Positions 20,195 to 32,582 are shown, numbered from the stretch's first letter. The stretch is 53,840 bases of DNA from Fragilaria crotonensis (GCA_022925895.1 JAKSYS010000423.1:1-53840), one strand, 5' to 3'. Numbers and translations: made by a program. The notes: generated by a model not told the origin, from the sequence alone.

Positions 20195-20916
20195 TTCGAA
20201 TACAACAACACTATGATACTGAAGCTCGTTGTGATGCCGTTGCTTGCTGTGCTTTATGATCTATATTGTCATGGCATAGTGTGAAAGCGGAGGAGAGTTG
20301 ACTATTAGTCATCCCGTTTGTCCACCTCATCCAATTGTCAGATTCGTCAGTGGCAGAATTGCGCGCCGATATAGCAACCACCAACGACTATAGAAGTACA
20401 AGTACCAGTACCGTGGTTACATCCCGCAGTACTTGTACCACGTAACAGTCAACAGTACATGTACCAGAATCCTGCAATGGAGGTGTGGAGGACAAGGTCA
20501 TGTTGGTTTACCAGTAGATTTGTTACAAGTACCAGATAGTACTCTACGGTAGTATCATACTCGTACTTCATTACAGGAGTATACATGTGCATACTCAAAC
20601 CTGTAGGACTGTAGCTACAGTATTAGTCGTGTGTAATCCCCTACGTATGGAATACTTCAGTTCGTTCCGCGCCCGAATTTCAAATGATGGTGCTCCTTTA
20701 CGTGTTGATTCATCGTGGCTCGTGCCTCCTGTGTACATCCCGGATCCCGGGTGGACCTGAGTATACCGGTTGAGGTAACAGGTAGTACGCGAGCCAGCGT
20801 GCATGAGTGCCACAATAAGCAACAAACATCCTTGGCGGTATATTCCAAAAAAGTGGGATCATCCTCCTCTGTGCTTGTGCCTTCTGCTCACACTCTACTC
20901 AGTATTTCATAAGGAA
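20195..20916. promoter_or_regulatory. Divergent intergenic region with GTAC cluster
   Basis: A 722-bp spacer between the divergent parvulin and RAD18-like genes, so it must carry both promoters. About ten GTAC words fall within 20390-20580 by hand count, where under one would be expected by chance. No classical TATA box or named operator can be assigned. Confidence 0.45.
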
Positions 20917-22634
20917 ATGGACGACGACGAGTATGTCTGGACGACAGCCCCGTTCAGTAAGGCGAATCCATTGCACAAGGGATTGCAGGAATTCGAAAGT
21001 TGTCTGCATTGCCAAATCTGTGGCTCGTTCTACCAATCTCCGGTATCGATTCGGGGATGTTTCCATACCTTTTGCAGTGAGTGCATTCGCGGGACGATCC
21101 GCAATGGGAAGCTCAGTCTTCGGCGAACTGCGCTGTGTCCCATTTGCCGTGCACCAATAGAGGGAAACGAAAATGATTCCTTGTTGCCCAATCGCAGCAT
21201 TGAAGAGGTGGTCACCAAATTCAAGAACGTTCGAGGCAAACTTTCTACCAGCGCTATCTTCCTTGCAGGGAAGAACTGGCGAAGAAGTTTGTGTCGCCAA
21301 CAAGCAGGATACAGAAACGAGCGCTCCACCAAGTCCGCGATCTCGGAGCGACCGTCGACTCGCGAAGTCCAGTCCAGCTGCTTCCATCGTGACTGAGGAG
21401 AAAGAAAACTCCGACCCTGAACTATCGCAAACTCAACCGCTCAAGTCCAGGAAAAAGCTACCCACTACTTTCTACAACGGAATGAAACGAAAGAAGTTGC
21501 AGGAGAAATGTCGCGAGAATGGCTTGTCAGATCAAGGCACGGATCAGCAACTCAAAGCTCGGCATCAGGAATATGTTAACCTTTACAACGCCGAATGTGA
21601 TTCCTTGTATCCTCGCTCAGCCGAAGAGCTGGTGAAACTTATACACGACCGAGAAATGGCAATTCGAGTAAGTGTCTATGTAAGCGCCAGTGCATAATCA
21701 TGATTCTTCGCTGCCTTTGCTGATGATTGTCTTTTGCGAACAGGCCGAGGAACAAAAGGCGAGATTGAGTGGTGCAGCGGATCATTCCTTGCATATCCAG
21801 CGCATTAAGAATGCTCGCAAAGCGGTGGGAGAAGGAGCTTCGGTTGTAGTTGCAAGTGGGAATTCGAGTTTTGATTCCAAATTCACCCAAGGATTTAAGG
21901 AATTGTGCGCCAGTCTCAAAAAGCGAAAAATGGAAGAAACTGCCACTTCCGAGGATAATGCGGACCATAGATCGACGAAAGACCCAGGAACACCAGAGCA
22001 GATCTCCGATTCGTCTATTCCGGAATCCGCATCGTCGAAGGCCAAGTTGCCTGCCTCTCGAGACTTCATAACGAAGACCGAAGACTCGTCGGCGAATTCA
22101 CTGTCTGTCATCAAGGAAGCCCTGAAAACTCAGTCGGAAGTCAAATCACCCGAAGAACCCGTGATTGGCTCCGATTCAGGCTCAAGGCAAGGTTCAGTAA
22201 TCACCAAATCCTCGACGCATCGTAATGCGTCCCAAGTCAGGTCTGTCACCACTGCACCAGAATTGCCAGTTATTCCCCCCCAAAAGGCATTCGGTACACC
22301 AAATGAGACTGTCCATCAATGCTCCGACGACAGCAACAGTTCCTCTGTTGTGGTTATACCCAGTCACGCACTAAAACCCTCCGAAGCAGTCGGATTAGTT
22401 ACAAATCCTCAGGCAATGCAAAAGACACGCCAAAAGCGGAATTTAACTGAAGCAGAAGAGGAAATTTCACTGCAGGAGTGGAGGGCGAAGTTGCGTAGAA
22501 TTGTCGGCGACCGTAGCAGCGCACCATCCAGTGTTGGCCCATGGAACTGTCCCAGGTGCACGTTCTACAACGATGTACGAATCGGGAGCAGATCGAAGTG
22601 TGCGATGTGTGAAAGCCCTAGAGCAATTTCCTGA
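20917..22634 (+). CDS. RAD18: RAD18-like RING E3 ubiquitin ligase with RanBP2/NZF zinc finger; one frame problem
   Basis: RAD18 with RAD6 monoubiquitinates PCNA at stalled forks. Start ATG at 20917 (MDDDEYVW). The RING lies near residues 29-70: CQICGSFYQSP, then GCFHTFCSECI and CPICRAPIEG, followed by NRSIEEVVTKFKNVRGKL. The SAP-like region (MKRKKLQEKCRENGLSDQ, then YVNLYNAECDS) precedes an intron at 21668-21743 (76 bp, GTAAGT...ACAG) that keeps frame. A Ser-rich linker leads to a C-terminal zinc finger, WNCPRCTFYNDVRIG with CAMC. No UBZ is seen between RING and SAP. Between RING and SAP the frame changes near 21243-21246: either one extra T, or a 61-bp intron (21207-21267 approx) that would remove conserved RAD18 residues. 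The indel reading is preferred. Confidence 0.8.
21668..21743 (+). other. Intron of the RAD18-like gene
   Basis: Begins GTAAGT and ends GAACAG. Splicing joins codon CGA to GCC in phase 0 (residues MAIR then AEEQK), restoring a continuous frame across the two open segments. Confidence 0.8.
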
Positions 22635-23713
22635 TGCGAGATGGATTTCTTGCAGATCGATTCCGTTGTAGGGAGTGGTAGGAAAGTTCAAGGTTGACTG
22701 TCCCAGTTTCCACCAACAAGCAGAGCTGTTCCACGAAAACATCCTGCAACCAACAGTCTGCATTCCAATTCTACAAGGAAGCCTGCGTGAAGGATGTACT
22801 TCCCTTCTTGTATGCACTTTGCAAGCTTCCACGTATCTGACATAGGTGGAGTGACTTGTCCCACGATAATTGGTATTGTTGCTTGCGGCGTCGAACAAGC
22901 CATGGTAATTTGCAGAAGCAGTGGATCATTCTGCAAAATGATCATTAGCGCAAACAACATGATGCATCTTGCGGGGTTGGCTAGAATTCATCTCGGACGA
23001 AGTCTACGTTCGATTCTGGGCTACTCTAGCTATAACAATAGCTTCGAATCAAGGAGCGTACACACCAATCACGCCAGCGAATGTAGTGTCATCGTCGCAC
23101 TCTTTTCTCGCATAAATTAAAGCATCACATTCATCTCTTTGCTCATCAAAGCCTGCTGCGGAATCCTTTACTGGTACCTTCAATCGCATAACCCTCCTTC
23201 ACCGTTCAGATTCTTATTCAGGGAAAAAGTATAGTGATACAGTGAGCCGTGAGCCTTGAGCCTTGGGCCATTTTGACTTCTTTTCGTGGACGACCTCCGA
23301 CTGCCTCGAACCTCTAGACAGCTCTTTGTGATAGAGATCGCAGACGTCGGGACGTCGGGGTTCGGAAACGCCCGTCTGCCTGGTTTTTCCTATTTGAAAC
23401 ATGTGCTTTGAATATAGATTGAGATATACATAGTGTCAAATACAACGATATGGATGCATGTATGCATATGCAGTATCACAGTATCACGCGTCACGCAATC
23501 CTACCGACTACTCCGAGTTCCGAGTAAGTATGTACTCGGAGTACATAGACATGCACACGCACATAAATGGATAATACACATAAAACAAGTATAACCACAT
23601 AACCCAACAAGCGTACGAAGTGTCCTATTTAAGAGTTCGTTTGTTCATTCCGATGAGAAGAGAGAAGTTCGCCGGACAACTTCTGACCAAAAGGCGGCGA
23701 GAAGTGTCGAACC
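22635..23713. other. Intergenic, possible gene relic
   Basis: No recognised gene. On the minus strand, 22688-22960 holds an open segment with coding-like composition (TIPIIVGQVTPPMSDTW and LLVAGCFRGTALLVGG) but no family I can name and no intact flanking exons; it may be a decayed gene. From 23400 onward there are short palindromic GTAC/ACTCGGAGT words. Confidence 0.35.
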
Positions 23714-25140
23714 ATGATTGTGAAGGCCACATCCGTTGTTCCTATTGCTGGGGCATGTGGGATAATTGCCTGCCTCACCGTGGCGTCTATTGTAATTTGC
23801 CAGTGGTTGCCACCATCAAAGAAACAGCAGAAACTCTTTGCACGGCATCTCAGCCTATGGTTTGCTCGGTCTTTGGGGAGAAACTCGTTTGTTCTCAAAC
23901 GAGTGAAGGTTCCAATATCCGTCTTCCCCGTATCTGATTGTTCTTTGTCGATCATCCAGGACCAGGAAGGCTTGGTTGAGTGCAGCATATTCATAGAGCA
24001 AGGAAAGATTGGCAGCATCTCCACCGTCTTGGACGATCCCTCATGGTCAACACATTGGACGGTGGATTGCTATGGATCGATACTGATTCCTTGCTTCGTT
24101 GACGCCCACACGCATCTAGTCAAAACGCAGACAGTTCCTAGAATTCGCAACGTGTCAGGAACTATGGGAGAAGCCTTCTTTAAGTCTGAAGTGGCAGATC
24201 AGCCTCGCTGGGGAATCAAGGGGACGTCTTTCGTCGGATGGATTTTAGTGTCAGATGTGCTCTACACCATGGCACCCGAGCCATTCGCACACACTTGGAT
24301 GGATGCGATTCAGCTGACGAATGTGTGCGGCGTGAGGTCTACGCCGTTCGACGCCATCCGTGATAAATACAGGCCTTCATTATCGTTCAAGGCGTTGCCA
24401 ACTTGTACCTCTCTCTGGTCAACACCTATGGCCACTGAGCACGCGAACACGGCAAGCGCTCATGAAAATGTTGTTCTTGGGGCGTATGTAGGCCCTCCTG
24501 ACGATGAAACGACTGCGGCAATGGATGCTTTGTTTGGGCATGCACACAGACTCTCGATGGACTGCGATTTGCACATTGACGAAACCAACGACCCAGAATG
24601 CTGCGCACTTCGTAATCTCTGCGCATCCTTGTCTAAAGCACGGGCAGCTGGGTATCAAGGACGTGTCGGCCATTGCTCCTCCCTGTCGTTGCAGGATCAA
24701 GCAACACAGGATTTCATCTGCACACAACTTGCAGAGCTCCAGGCGTTCGTTATATGCAACCCATTTTCGAATCTCGGTCTTCAGGATAGAAAGGGATCGG
24801 AACCTCCCTTAGCAAATTCATCCCTGCTGACGCTCCTCGAACACCCCATTGGCGTGGTTTGACACTCCTGCAAGAACTTCGTCACGCCGGTGTCACGGTG
24901 GCCAGCGCGTCGGACAATGCGGGATCACTGGTACCCTACGGCGATTACGACATGCTCTCCGTTTGGTCTCAGGCTCAGGCGATGGGGCACTTGGACACGG
25001 ATCCTCGGAGGGATCGTGGGCGGACATTTGCACGACTGCGCCTGCGAAGGCAATGGGGCTTGATGAAGGGTCACTTCAAGTCGGGCAACCTGCGGATGTA
25101 ATCTGTTCCCAGCGCTCGTCGAGCGTCAGAATTGTTTGCT
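23714..25140 (+). pseudogene. Cytosine-deaminase-type amidohydrolase, multiply frameshifted
   Basis: Amidohydrolase superfamily (CodA-like), metal-dependent hydrolytic deamination of cytosine-type substrates. The N-terminus has a likely membrane anchor (residues 7-32). The metal motifs DAHTHL (near 24100), HIDETNDP (near 24575), GHCSSLSLQDQ (near 24670) and ASDN (near 24910), plus the late motifs PYGDYDML and APAKAMGLDEGSLQVGQPADV, are all present but in different frames. Frame changes are needed near 24213, near 24360, between 24360 and 24480, near 24855 and between 24990 and 25020. Segment 24214-24360, for example, reads GDVFRRMDFSVRCALHHGTR in another frame. Conserved blocks abut directly, leaving no room for introns at most breaks, so this is a pseudogene or badly damaged sequence. 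Confidence 0.78.
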
Positions 25141-25504
25141 AGGCCGCAAGTGGATCGACTGGTCCTACGCCATGGGAAAGTTCTAACAACGACGCTTCCT
25201 GAATTCTCTGAGCTGGATGACTTGGTTGAGACCAAGACGTGATTTGGCTTTCGAATCCACGGATACTGTTCTACCTGATAATGCGGGAACCAGGTGCAGT
25301 TGGCTTGTATAAATGCCATTGGTCTTGCTTTGTCGTCAATGTTGTTATATTTTCTTGTAGCAGAAGGTGTGAATCAGACACGCAGCATCGATTGAGTTGG
25401 AAGTCGTCGATATGCGCCACGCGGCATCTATGGACATGATGGGTAAAATTTATGACATAGATCCATACGCTGTGGTACGTTTATATAGTTGACATCTGCA
25501 CTCG

Positions 25505-26108
25505 TCAGATGAGATTGTTCTCCGTCTTAACCTTCTCGTATGCCTCAGGATCTGCCTTCCCAAGCGGATGAGCCTTGGCCCAGGCCTGAATTCTCTCTAC
25601 AACGCCGCTCCCATCCGGAGTAGACAAAGCCTCTGGAATGTCAAGTCGCAACGTTACAATGTTGTAGATATCAATGGTATCCATGTTGACGAATGCTTCA
25701 AATTCATCTAATTCCTCCGGTGACAAGCTGGGCATTTTCATTCGCCCACGTTCCCAACAACAAATCCACTTCCAACCAACCTCGTTGTTTCGATCTGTAC
25801 ACCAATCGCTTCTTTCGGACTTGCAATTCCAACTCCTCATCACTGACAAGTTCATCTTGCGGTGGACCTAACGAGGCCCTTGGAATTTCACTCAATTTGG
25901 GAAAGCGAACATGACGTTCCATAATGGCATCCGATCGTGGCATGGCGACAGTCAGGAGCTCTTGTTCCTTGGCACTCAAATTTCGGGTTTCCGCATCGCC
26001 ACTTTCTCCTCGGTAGAAGCGGATCCCAGATGCTTTAGTAGTAGTAGTTGACAAACGTAGGGCTCGTCTGGAAAGAGCGGTTGCTGACAGTACGGAACGC
26101 ATACTCAT
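25505..26108 (-). pseudogene. SDHAF2: SDHAF2/Sdh5-like succinate dehydrogenase assembly factor, single frameshift
   Basis: SDHAF2 (Sdh5) promotes FAD attachment to the mitochondrial succinate dehydrogenase flavoprotein. The first frame (from 26108) gives an Arg/Ser/Thr-rich mitochondrial leader (MSMRSVLSATALSRRALRLS), a linker, then the family core RKKRLVYRSKQRGWLEVDLL and LGTWANE. The rest, MPSLSPEELDEFEAFVNMDT and IDIYNIV, is one frame over. A run of four A on the coding strand (25735-25738) would need three for continuity, and conserved residues abut, so no intron fits. Past the break the frame runs to the stop at 25505. One-base error or a genuine early-stage pseudogene. Confidence 0.8.
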
Positions 26109-26241
26109 TGTCGCTTATTGTGGTCACGAAATTAGACACTTTGTACGCTTTGAAGCTGTTCATTGCGTATTGCGTCTAGTTGGAGGGACGCCTACTGGCT
26201 ACTTGTACGAAGCCCTTTCGATGAGTCAACAAGTGCTCTCA

Positions 26242-26385
26242 TGATTTATTGTATGCGTTGTACGGTACACGACTGTACAGTATGCGGTACAATAGCTCGA
26301 TCTCACAACTTGACCTATCCCATGATCTATACCCGTTACTAGCATATCGTTGCACCGTCTCCCTTAGCACGTCTACTTTTACTCA
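26242..26385 (+). repeat. 5' LTR of the decayed Copia element
   Basis: 144 bp, starting TGATTTATTG and ending TTTACTCA; identical by eye to 32205-32348. Confidence 0.85.
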
Positions 26386-27299
26386 GTTTATCAGACCCAT
26401 CGCTCTGGATGATGACGGACGAGGTCATCTGACGATTTCGATGGCAATGTACATGCTCTTAGTGAATAGGGCTGCTCCCTTCGCTCGCGTCGAGTGACTC
26501 GTCAGCTGTGCCCAGGCATGCGTTGAACTGCCATAAAAATTACCCGTTGAAACCAGTGAACCATAACATGCGAGATGGTGCATGTGGCCTGAATCGGAAT
26601 GAGGTGATTCGCTGATCCCCATTCAATTTGTCGAACCGATCTCGACAACCGATTGATGGATTGATCACATCCATCCTTCGATCCGTACCATCGCGGATGA
26701 AAGATTCATACATCGCCCGTTAGGCAAGAGTATATATTATACAGTACGAATGATTATACTCGCACTGGCGTAATACGTGATCTCCGTTGAACGCATCCAA
26801 CAGGGATTGACCCCGGAACTTCAGGGAGGGTCCTTGATCGCTCTTTCGGTTCTCTCCCGGTTTTGAGTTCTACGCCGACATGGATATCCTGCAATGCGCA
26901 CAGCCTTTTGCCGTATCGGGTTCTACGAACAGGCTGCACAAGCCCTCGTCGAGGACCAGGGCACCAACTCCTATAGGAGATCAGACTTCTGTCTGATGAC
27001 AAGATCGAAAGACGCCCCGGAGGAACGATTCCTCCACCCAACGGGGCCGCCGTTGGACCCGCGCAGGTCCAGAACCGTTCTACCTTCTCCGTCAGGCACC
27101 AGGTGCCTCGGAGTTGTACAGTGGTCATCGCAAACGTTACGCTCGACAACATTTGCAGCATTTGCGAATATCGTGAGTACGAATCCACCACAAGTATCCT
27201 GATGACTTGCCCGTCATCAACTTGAAGGACTGGCCGAAAGGATAGAAGCCATCGGCAAATGCCCGCCCACGCTTGGTGGTTGAAGAATATAAAATCCTG

Positions 27300-30200
27300 C
27301 TAGCGTACACCATTTGTGAGACCGAGGCGATTGCGCCAGATGAGGAGAACTTCCCAACAAGTGCAAGACGAAATGATAGCGACGGCAGATCCTGTCTACC
27401 TTGTCAATCGTAAGAAGGTAGGGTACAGGGTCTTGCTCGCGTATCACTCGTAAAGGCCCTGTCTGGACGAATGACAAACCAGCGCGGAAACTGGAGATGG
27501 TAGGATGGCCTATTAAAGCTTCTACGGCCATTACTTGGGCCCGCCGCATGGCCACGATGGCCGAAGACAAGCTGGAGTATACAGTCTACCACAGCGAGCA
27601 GCGTCGCTCGAATTTCGACAAATACGTGCACAAGCAGCAGCACTTGGTGTTGGAAGGCTTGATAGAGCACGGACATGTGGGTATTGATCCACATTCGAAG
27701 GCTCGACACTTGTCTTGTTGATGGTATCAAAACCGACAAGTTTGATGCCGTCAAAACTCGCATTACATCTGTGGAAATGTTGCGTTCCGACTTTGAAGAA
27801 GCGTGCGTAACTTTATCCCTGGTCTACATTTGCCAGACTTCGAAGAAAGGATCTTGCTTCCAAGCGCCTCAAGTGTGGCATGGCGCGAGTGATAGTGTGA
27901 TAACGAAGCGCAAAGAGAGCGACGTGCCGTCAACCGCTAGATGTCCCAATCGGCGATGCAACTGAAGAAGACCTCGGTTGCAGTAATGACAGCACTCTTT
28001 CACAGGACTCCGGCATGTCAGCCGATGAGCCTTGCAACGTGTGCAAACAATGGCACCAGCAATCGCATGAACGCGGCGCTCACGCGCCAGAAGAAAGTCT
28101 CTAACGAAGAGCCCAAGAAGTGATGCTGTGCACGCTTGGCCGCCATTCGAACGTTGGGATTGCTCGACAAGTCGGTTGCCCATGAATCTGCATCCGACCA
28201 CTGTGCCATAGTAGGCAGTAATTGTTTAGTAGTCCGTGACTACGATCGTCAGATAAAACGTGTCGGGTTACAACACATCAGGTCCTGTCGCCACGGATCT
28301 TTAAACTGTTTCGGCGGCGCTCGCGTTTGATGATTTCGTAAGCGGTGAAACAGTGATTCGTCTCATGGTTCATCAGGCGATACATATCCCTGATATCGCA
28401 CCGAATGATGTTATTCTTGTGAACAACATTCCTCGTTTCTTAACCGAAAATGGCAATGACCTGACACACTCGTTGCTGGTGATTCCCACCGCTGACGACA
28501 CCTCCACCCCGTACGTGTCTCCGCTCTCGGTGCGCGGCGTCACCTTGACCTTTCGGACGCGACAGTCGCCCATTGAAGCATATGGGACGCTCCTCATGTT
28601 ACGCTCACGGGCGAAGATCTCCCGTGGGACCCTATGACAACGTTTTCACCGACGAGGAAGCTGCCCTCACGAAATACCTGTTGGAAACAGGACCGAATCG
28701 AGCACCGCCACCGTCCAGGCGACTACTATGCTCGGTTTCCAACTCGACGATGTTGGAAACAGGGGAACGAATCGGAGCACCGCCACCGTCCAGGCGACTA
28801 CTATGCTCGGTTTCCCATGTAATTCGCTCGGAAACAGGGGACCGAATCGGGCACCGCCACCATCCAGGCGACTACTATTCTCGGTTTCTAACATGCATCG
28901 CTCGCAAGCGAATTACAGAATTATAACGAGGACTCGATGCGACGCGCGACTGCATCGCTTCGGTCGTTGCTCGCCGGAAAGCCATTTGGTCCTCAACGCT
29001 AGTTGGCAAGGGATTGGGAATTAACATGCAAACTGCGAAGCGTATGCTGTACCATATACATGACGACTCGTCAATGTGCTGGCGTAGTACTACGCACCAC
29101 CGTACTGCATCCGATGCTGTCACGTCGGCTCTGCACTAACGTCTATCAGCTACGGTACCTGGTACCGTTGTCATTCACATCGCCTGATTGCTTCTTCACT
29201 GACACTCTGATATTGAATACTACTAATTCGCGAAGGAATTGTAAATATGTACAAGTATTCGCAACGTCCGATGGCTGTGTCGTGCGTACTGTGTACACCA
29301 TGATGAAAACGGACCACGGAGCCACACACGCTGTGGTCAAAACCTGCGGAGGCCGCAATCAGACAATGGAAGAAGGGTGTCGGGAGGCAAACGATTCGAT
29401 CCGGTACGCCCAAGCGCCTTTGGGATGATTGCCTGGAATGAGAGGCGTATGTTAGATTTCTAACCACGCACGACATCTGTAAACTTGACGGGTGAGGCCG
29501 TTTCCAGCGGCTGAACTGCTGTCGTACCACCATTTGCGCTGTTCGAGTGCATCGCTGGTGTTGGGCCACGATTTGGGCCCTGATATCCAGAAAGGTCCCG
29601 CCCGCTATGACAAGGAAAGTCCTTACTAAGCGGAATGGCCAAACGGTTTATTGTTCGACTGTTCGCTTGTTGACGCCAGACAAATTGGCGGACGAGTCGA
29701 TGAAGAAACAAAGTGCGAGGACTTTACGGAGAAGGCAAACTCGATTCTAGGGGACGAATACAAATGTGAGGATTTTGCGACAAACCCAGGATTTGTTGAC
29801 CTAGAGACTCTGCCTAACATTCTCGAATTACGTCGATGATGATGACGGCGAAGTGTCTTGAGTTCCTGACGCCGATGATGAGCCTGGTGCTGACACGTTC
29901 AATCAGTCTATTAGGGCCGAGGTGACTCTGCCAAACGACGATAAGATATTGAGTGCAAAGGTTCAAAGCTGACAGGTTGCACTTGCTTGATGGAAGTCCT
30001 GTTTGAAGGGCGAACCACAATCTGATCTTGCTTGGACACTCGAACTTTTAATGTTGAGTTCGCCGACGGCCAAACGGCAGAACTATCGGCCAACGTGATG
30101 ATGCAGAAGACGTATACAATGTGCAACACAGAGGGCAATCGATTTCTCCTGCAGAAGGGGATTGTTCATCATGAAGAAGACGGTTCTGCGGTCTAACTTG

Positions 30201-32045
30201 CAGATATGCTCGTCCAGCACGGATTGAATCGCCATCATCGCGAAACGACAAAGGGTTGGCAACTCTATGTCGAATGGAACAAGGAAGCATTTGTTCATGA
30301 GAACAACTCGCGGACTTGGAAGAGTCCAATCCCGTGGAGTTTGCTGACTATGCAATCGCTCAAGGAATCAAGAGCGAACCCGCTTTCGCGTGGTGGGTCC
30401 CATTCACAATTAAAGCGGCGCGATCGGATAATTGCGACTATAAATAACCGATACTACAAGCGGGTGCATAAATTTGGACTCGAAGTTCCAAAACATATGA
30501 GGATTGCACCCGCGTCGACCTCGAAAACGGTAACATTTTATGGCGGTATGCCTTTCGGACTGAGATGACTAAGGTGCGAATAGCCTTTCAGGTAATGAGA
30601 GGTGACTCGGAACCTCCTCCATTTTTGGGAAGACCCACTGCCATCTTGTTTTGATATTCAGATGGACGTCGAACGGAAAGCTTGCTTGGTGGCCGGCGGC
30701 CACGTGACGAAATCGCAGCCTACGTATGTGGCATACGCAAGCGTTCTTTCAAACTATTGGCTGATCTCAACGACTTAGGGTGACAGTTGCCAACATTGAA
30801 AATGATTACCTGACGGCACCAGAGAGTGAGAAGATCCGGTGTCGACTCGGTCTGTTATTTGAGGCCAATGCTGAAATAGCGGCAGCAATTGTTCGGGCAC
30901 TATACAGTCTTTGAACTGCTGATGCAGATTTCATGTATCGTTTGGCCGACTACATGATTGCGGCGTTTGGGCTGAGGATCATGCGTGGCAGATCCGGATG
31001 CGTGTCTAAGGTCTACCTCTATTTGCGACCCTGAGTTTTACTTGGGTACGACGTTGTGAAATGCCACCACGTTGCCGAACGGAGTGCAACGTTGGGCGAT
31101 GAGCGAGTTCGTCCAGTGAGTACATCCACGAGGCCGTGCACAAACGTTCAGAAGTTCCATGATGTAAACTTCCCACGCGGCATTGGATATAGCAAGCAGA
31201 GAGACCGTTCCTTCCAGCTATGTGCCTGGAGTCGATGTTACTAGCCCGTTGTTGGACGCGACCTCTCTTCGTTCTCCCAGACGCAGATTGGTGTTCTGCG
31301 ATGGTGCATTGACTTGGGGCGAATCGATATCACAACTGAGATGTCGGAGTTGTTTTGTCTTGCTCAAGCGACCTCGTGACGGCCATTTGACCGCTGTCTT
31401 TTATACTTCGCGACTATCTCAATACGAAGAAATACAACGCAAGGACTGCGTTCGACCCGACGTATCTCGTGATAGACATGCCCTCGTCTAAGTAATGCGA
31501 TTGGAAGCAATGTTACGGGAACGTGAAGGAGGCGAAACCTCCGAATACGCCGGAGCCACAAGGAAGCAGTAGATCTTTGCCTACTTGTGGATTCCGATCA
31601 TGCCGGAGCTTCACGAACAGGTGAATTAGCTTCATCATCAACATGAATCAGCAGCCGCTGATTACGTGGTTCTTCTCAAGGAAACAGTCCACGATTGAGA
31701 CTAGTGTCCTCGGGGCCAAATTCGTGGCAATGAAGCAAGGCATGGGTACTCTTTGCAGTCTTCGCCACAGGCTCCGAATGATGGGTGTACAGCTATCCGG
31801 TCCCTCCTTCATTTGTTTGGGGACATGTGATACACAACACGCAACGACCGAATCGACTTTGAAAAAGAAGTCAATTCCGTACGTAATCATACAGTTCGCG
31901 AGGCGGTAGCTCTGGGTGAATGTCTGACTGGACATGTGTCAATCCACGACAACCCCGCGGACATAAGTATGAAGTTTATCCCAGGTGGACAGAAGTATGA
32001 TCACCTTGTGGGATTGATCTTCTACGACCTTGCCGATCATCGTTG
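27300..32045 (+). pseudogene. Copia gag-pol remnants
   Basis: Gag: FDKYVHKQQHLVLEGLIEHG then KTDKFDAVKTRI (27617-27770). Pre-integrase-like: MVHQAIHIPDIAP, then LSVRGVTLTFRTRQSP (28362-28575). Reverse transcriptase: RVHKFGLEVPKHM (30460-30500) and ACLVAGGHVTKSQPTYVAYA (30679-30740), followed by VANIENDYLTAP (30787-30822). RNase H: PLITWFFSRKQSTIETSV (31653 onward), RLRMMGVQLSGPS and ESTLKKKS (31851-31872). These follow normal Copia order, but frames change between almost every block, and the catalytic YVDD box is not identifiable. Confidence 0.75.
28681..28890. repeat. Three-copy tandem repeat, 72-75 bp unit
   Basis: Units begin GGAAACAGG at about 28683, 28755 and 28830 and share ACCGCCACCGTCCAGGCGAC then TACTATGCTCGGTTTC. 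They are embedded in the decayed Copia interior between the pre-integrase-like and reverse-transcriptase remnants. Minor differences distinguish the copies. Confidence 0.8.
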
Positions 32046-32204
32046 ATAACCCCCTCATTGAGGTTCGAAGGGTTCTACGGGTTACCTTGATCGTCTTTTG
32101 ACGACTAAATATCACTTTGATCCGATGTTTCGTTTACATCTTGCTCGCTATATTACGACGAACTAAGCGACTCGCCCGACTTCGTCTGATTAGTTCGAGG
32201 GGAC

Positions 32205-32348
32205 TGATTTATTGTATGCGTTGTACGGTACACGACTGTACAGTATGCGGTACAATAGCTCGATCTCACAACTTGACCTATCCCATGATCTATACCCGTT
32301 ACTAGCATATCGTTGCACCGTCTCCCTTAGCACGTCTACTTTTACTCA
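32205..32348 (+). repeat. 3' LTR of the decayed Copia element
   Basis: 144 bp, identical by eye to 26242-26385; preceded by the purine tract GAGGGGAC. Confidence 0.85.
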
Positions 32349-32582
32349 CTCACGTGTTCACGGAATTCCTCGCATTTTTGTCGGGAGTCGTCGGGGCTCG
32401 GGGCGAGCGAAGGAACTCTTGGAAATTGAGTCGAATCAATCATTCATTTCTGTGTCTTGCTGTCAACCGCACAGGATCGCAAATCGCAACCATCAATCAT
32501 CGCCAGCACTTTTCAAGATTTTGTGTGTTTTTCTCTATTCGAATGCAAATCTGTTAGTCTGACAGGCGACAAAAACGTGACC

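Larger units (their letters stand above)
26242..32348 (+). mobile_element. Decayed Ty1/Copia retrotransposon with identical LTRs
   Basis: Two 144-bp direct repeats that appear identical base for base (TGATTTATTG...TTTACTCA, standard TG...CA ends) bound 5.8 kb. A CTCA tetramer flanks both sides, a possible short or imperfect target duplication. After the left LTR, TTTATCAGACCC is a plausible primer-binding site; before the right LTR, TCGAGGGGAC is a purine tract. The interior retains recognisable Copia pieces in order: Gag, a pre-integrase region, reverse transcriptase and RNase H, all broken by stops and frame changes. It lies between the SDHAF2-like and RRP15-like genes. Confidence 0.85.

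Noticed and set aside
26249-26497. Open frame whose first 46 or so residues are identical to one at 32212
   Set aside because: Both start within the two identical LTRs; the shared peptide is the LTR sequence translated, not a gene family.
28573-28926. Internally repetitive open frame (APPPSRRLLCSVS repeated)
   Set aside because: The repeats come from the 72-75 bp DNA tandem array within a dead Copia; the third copy differs by frame, so coding selection is not indicated.
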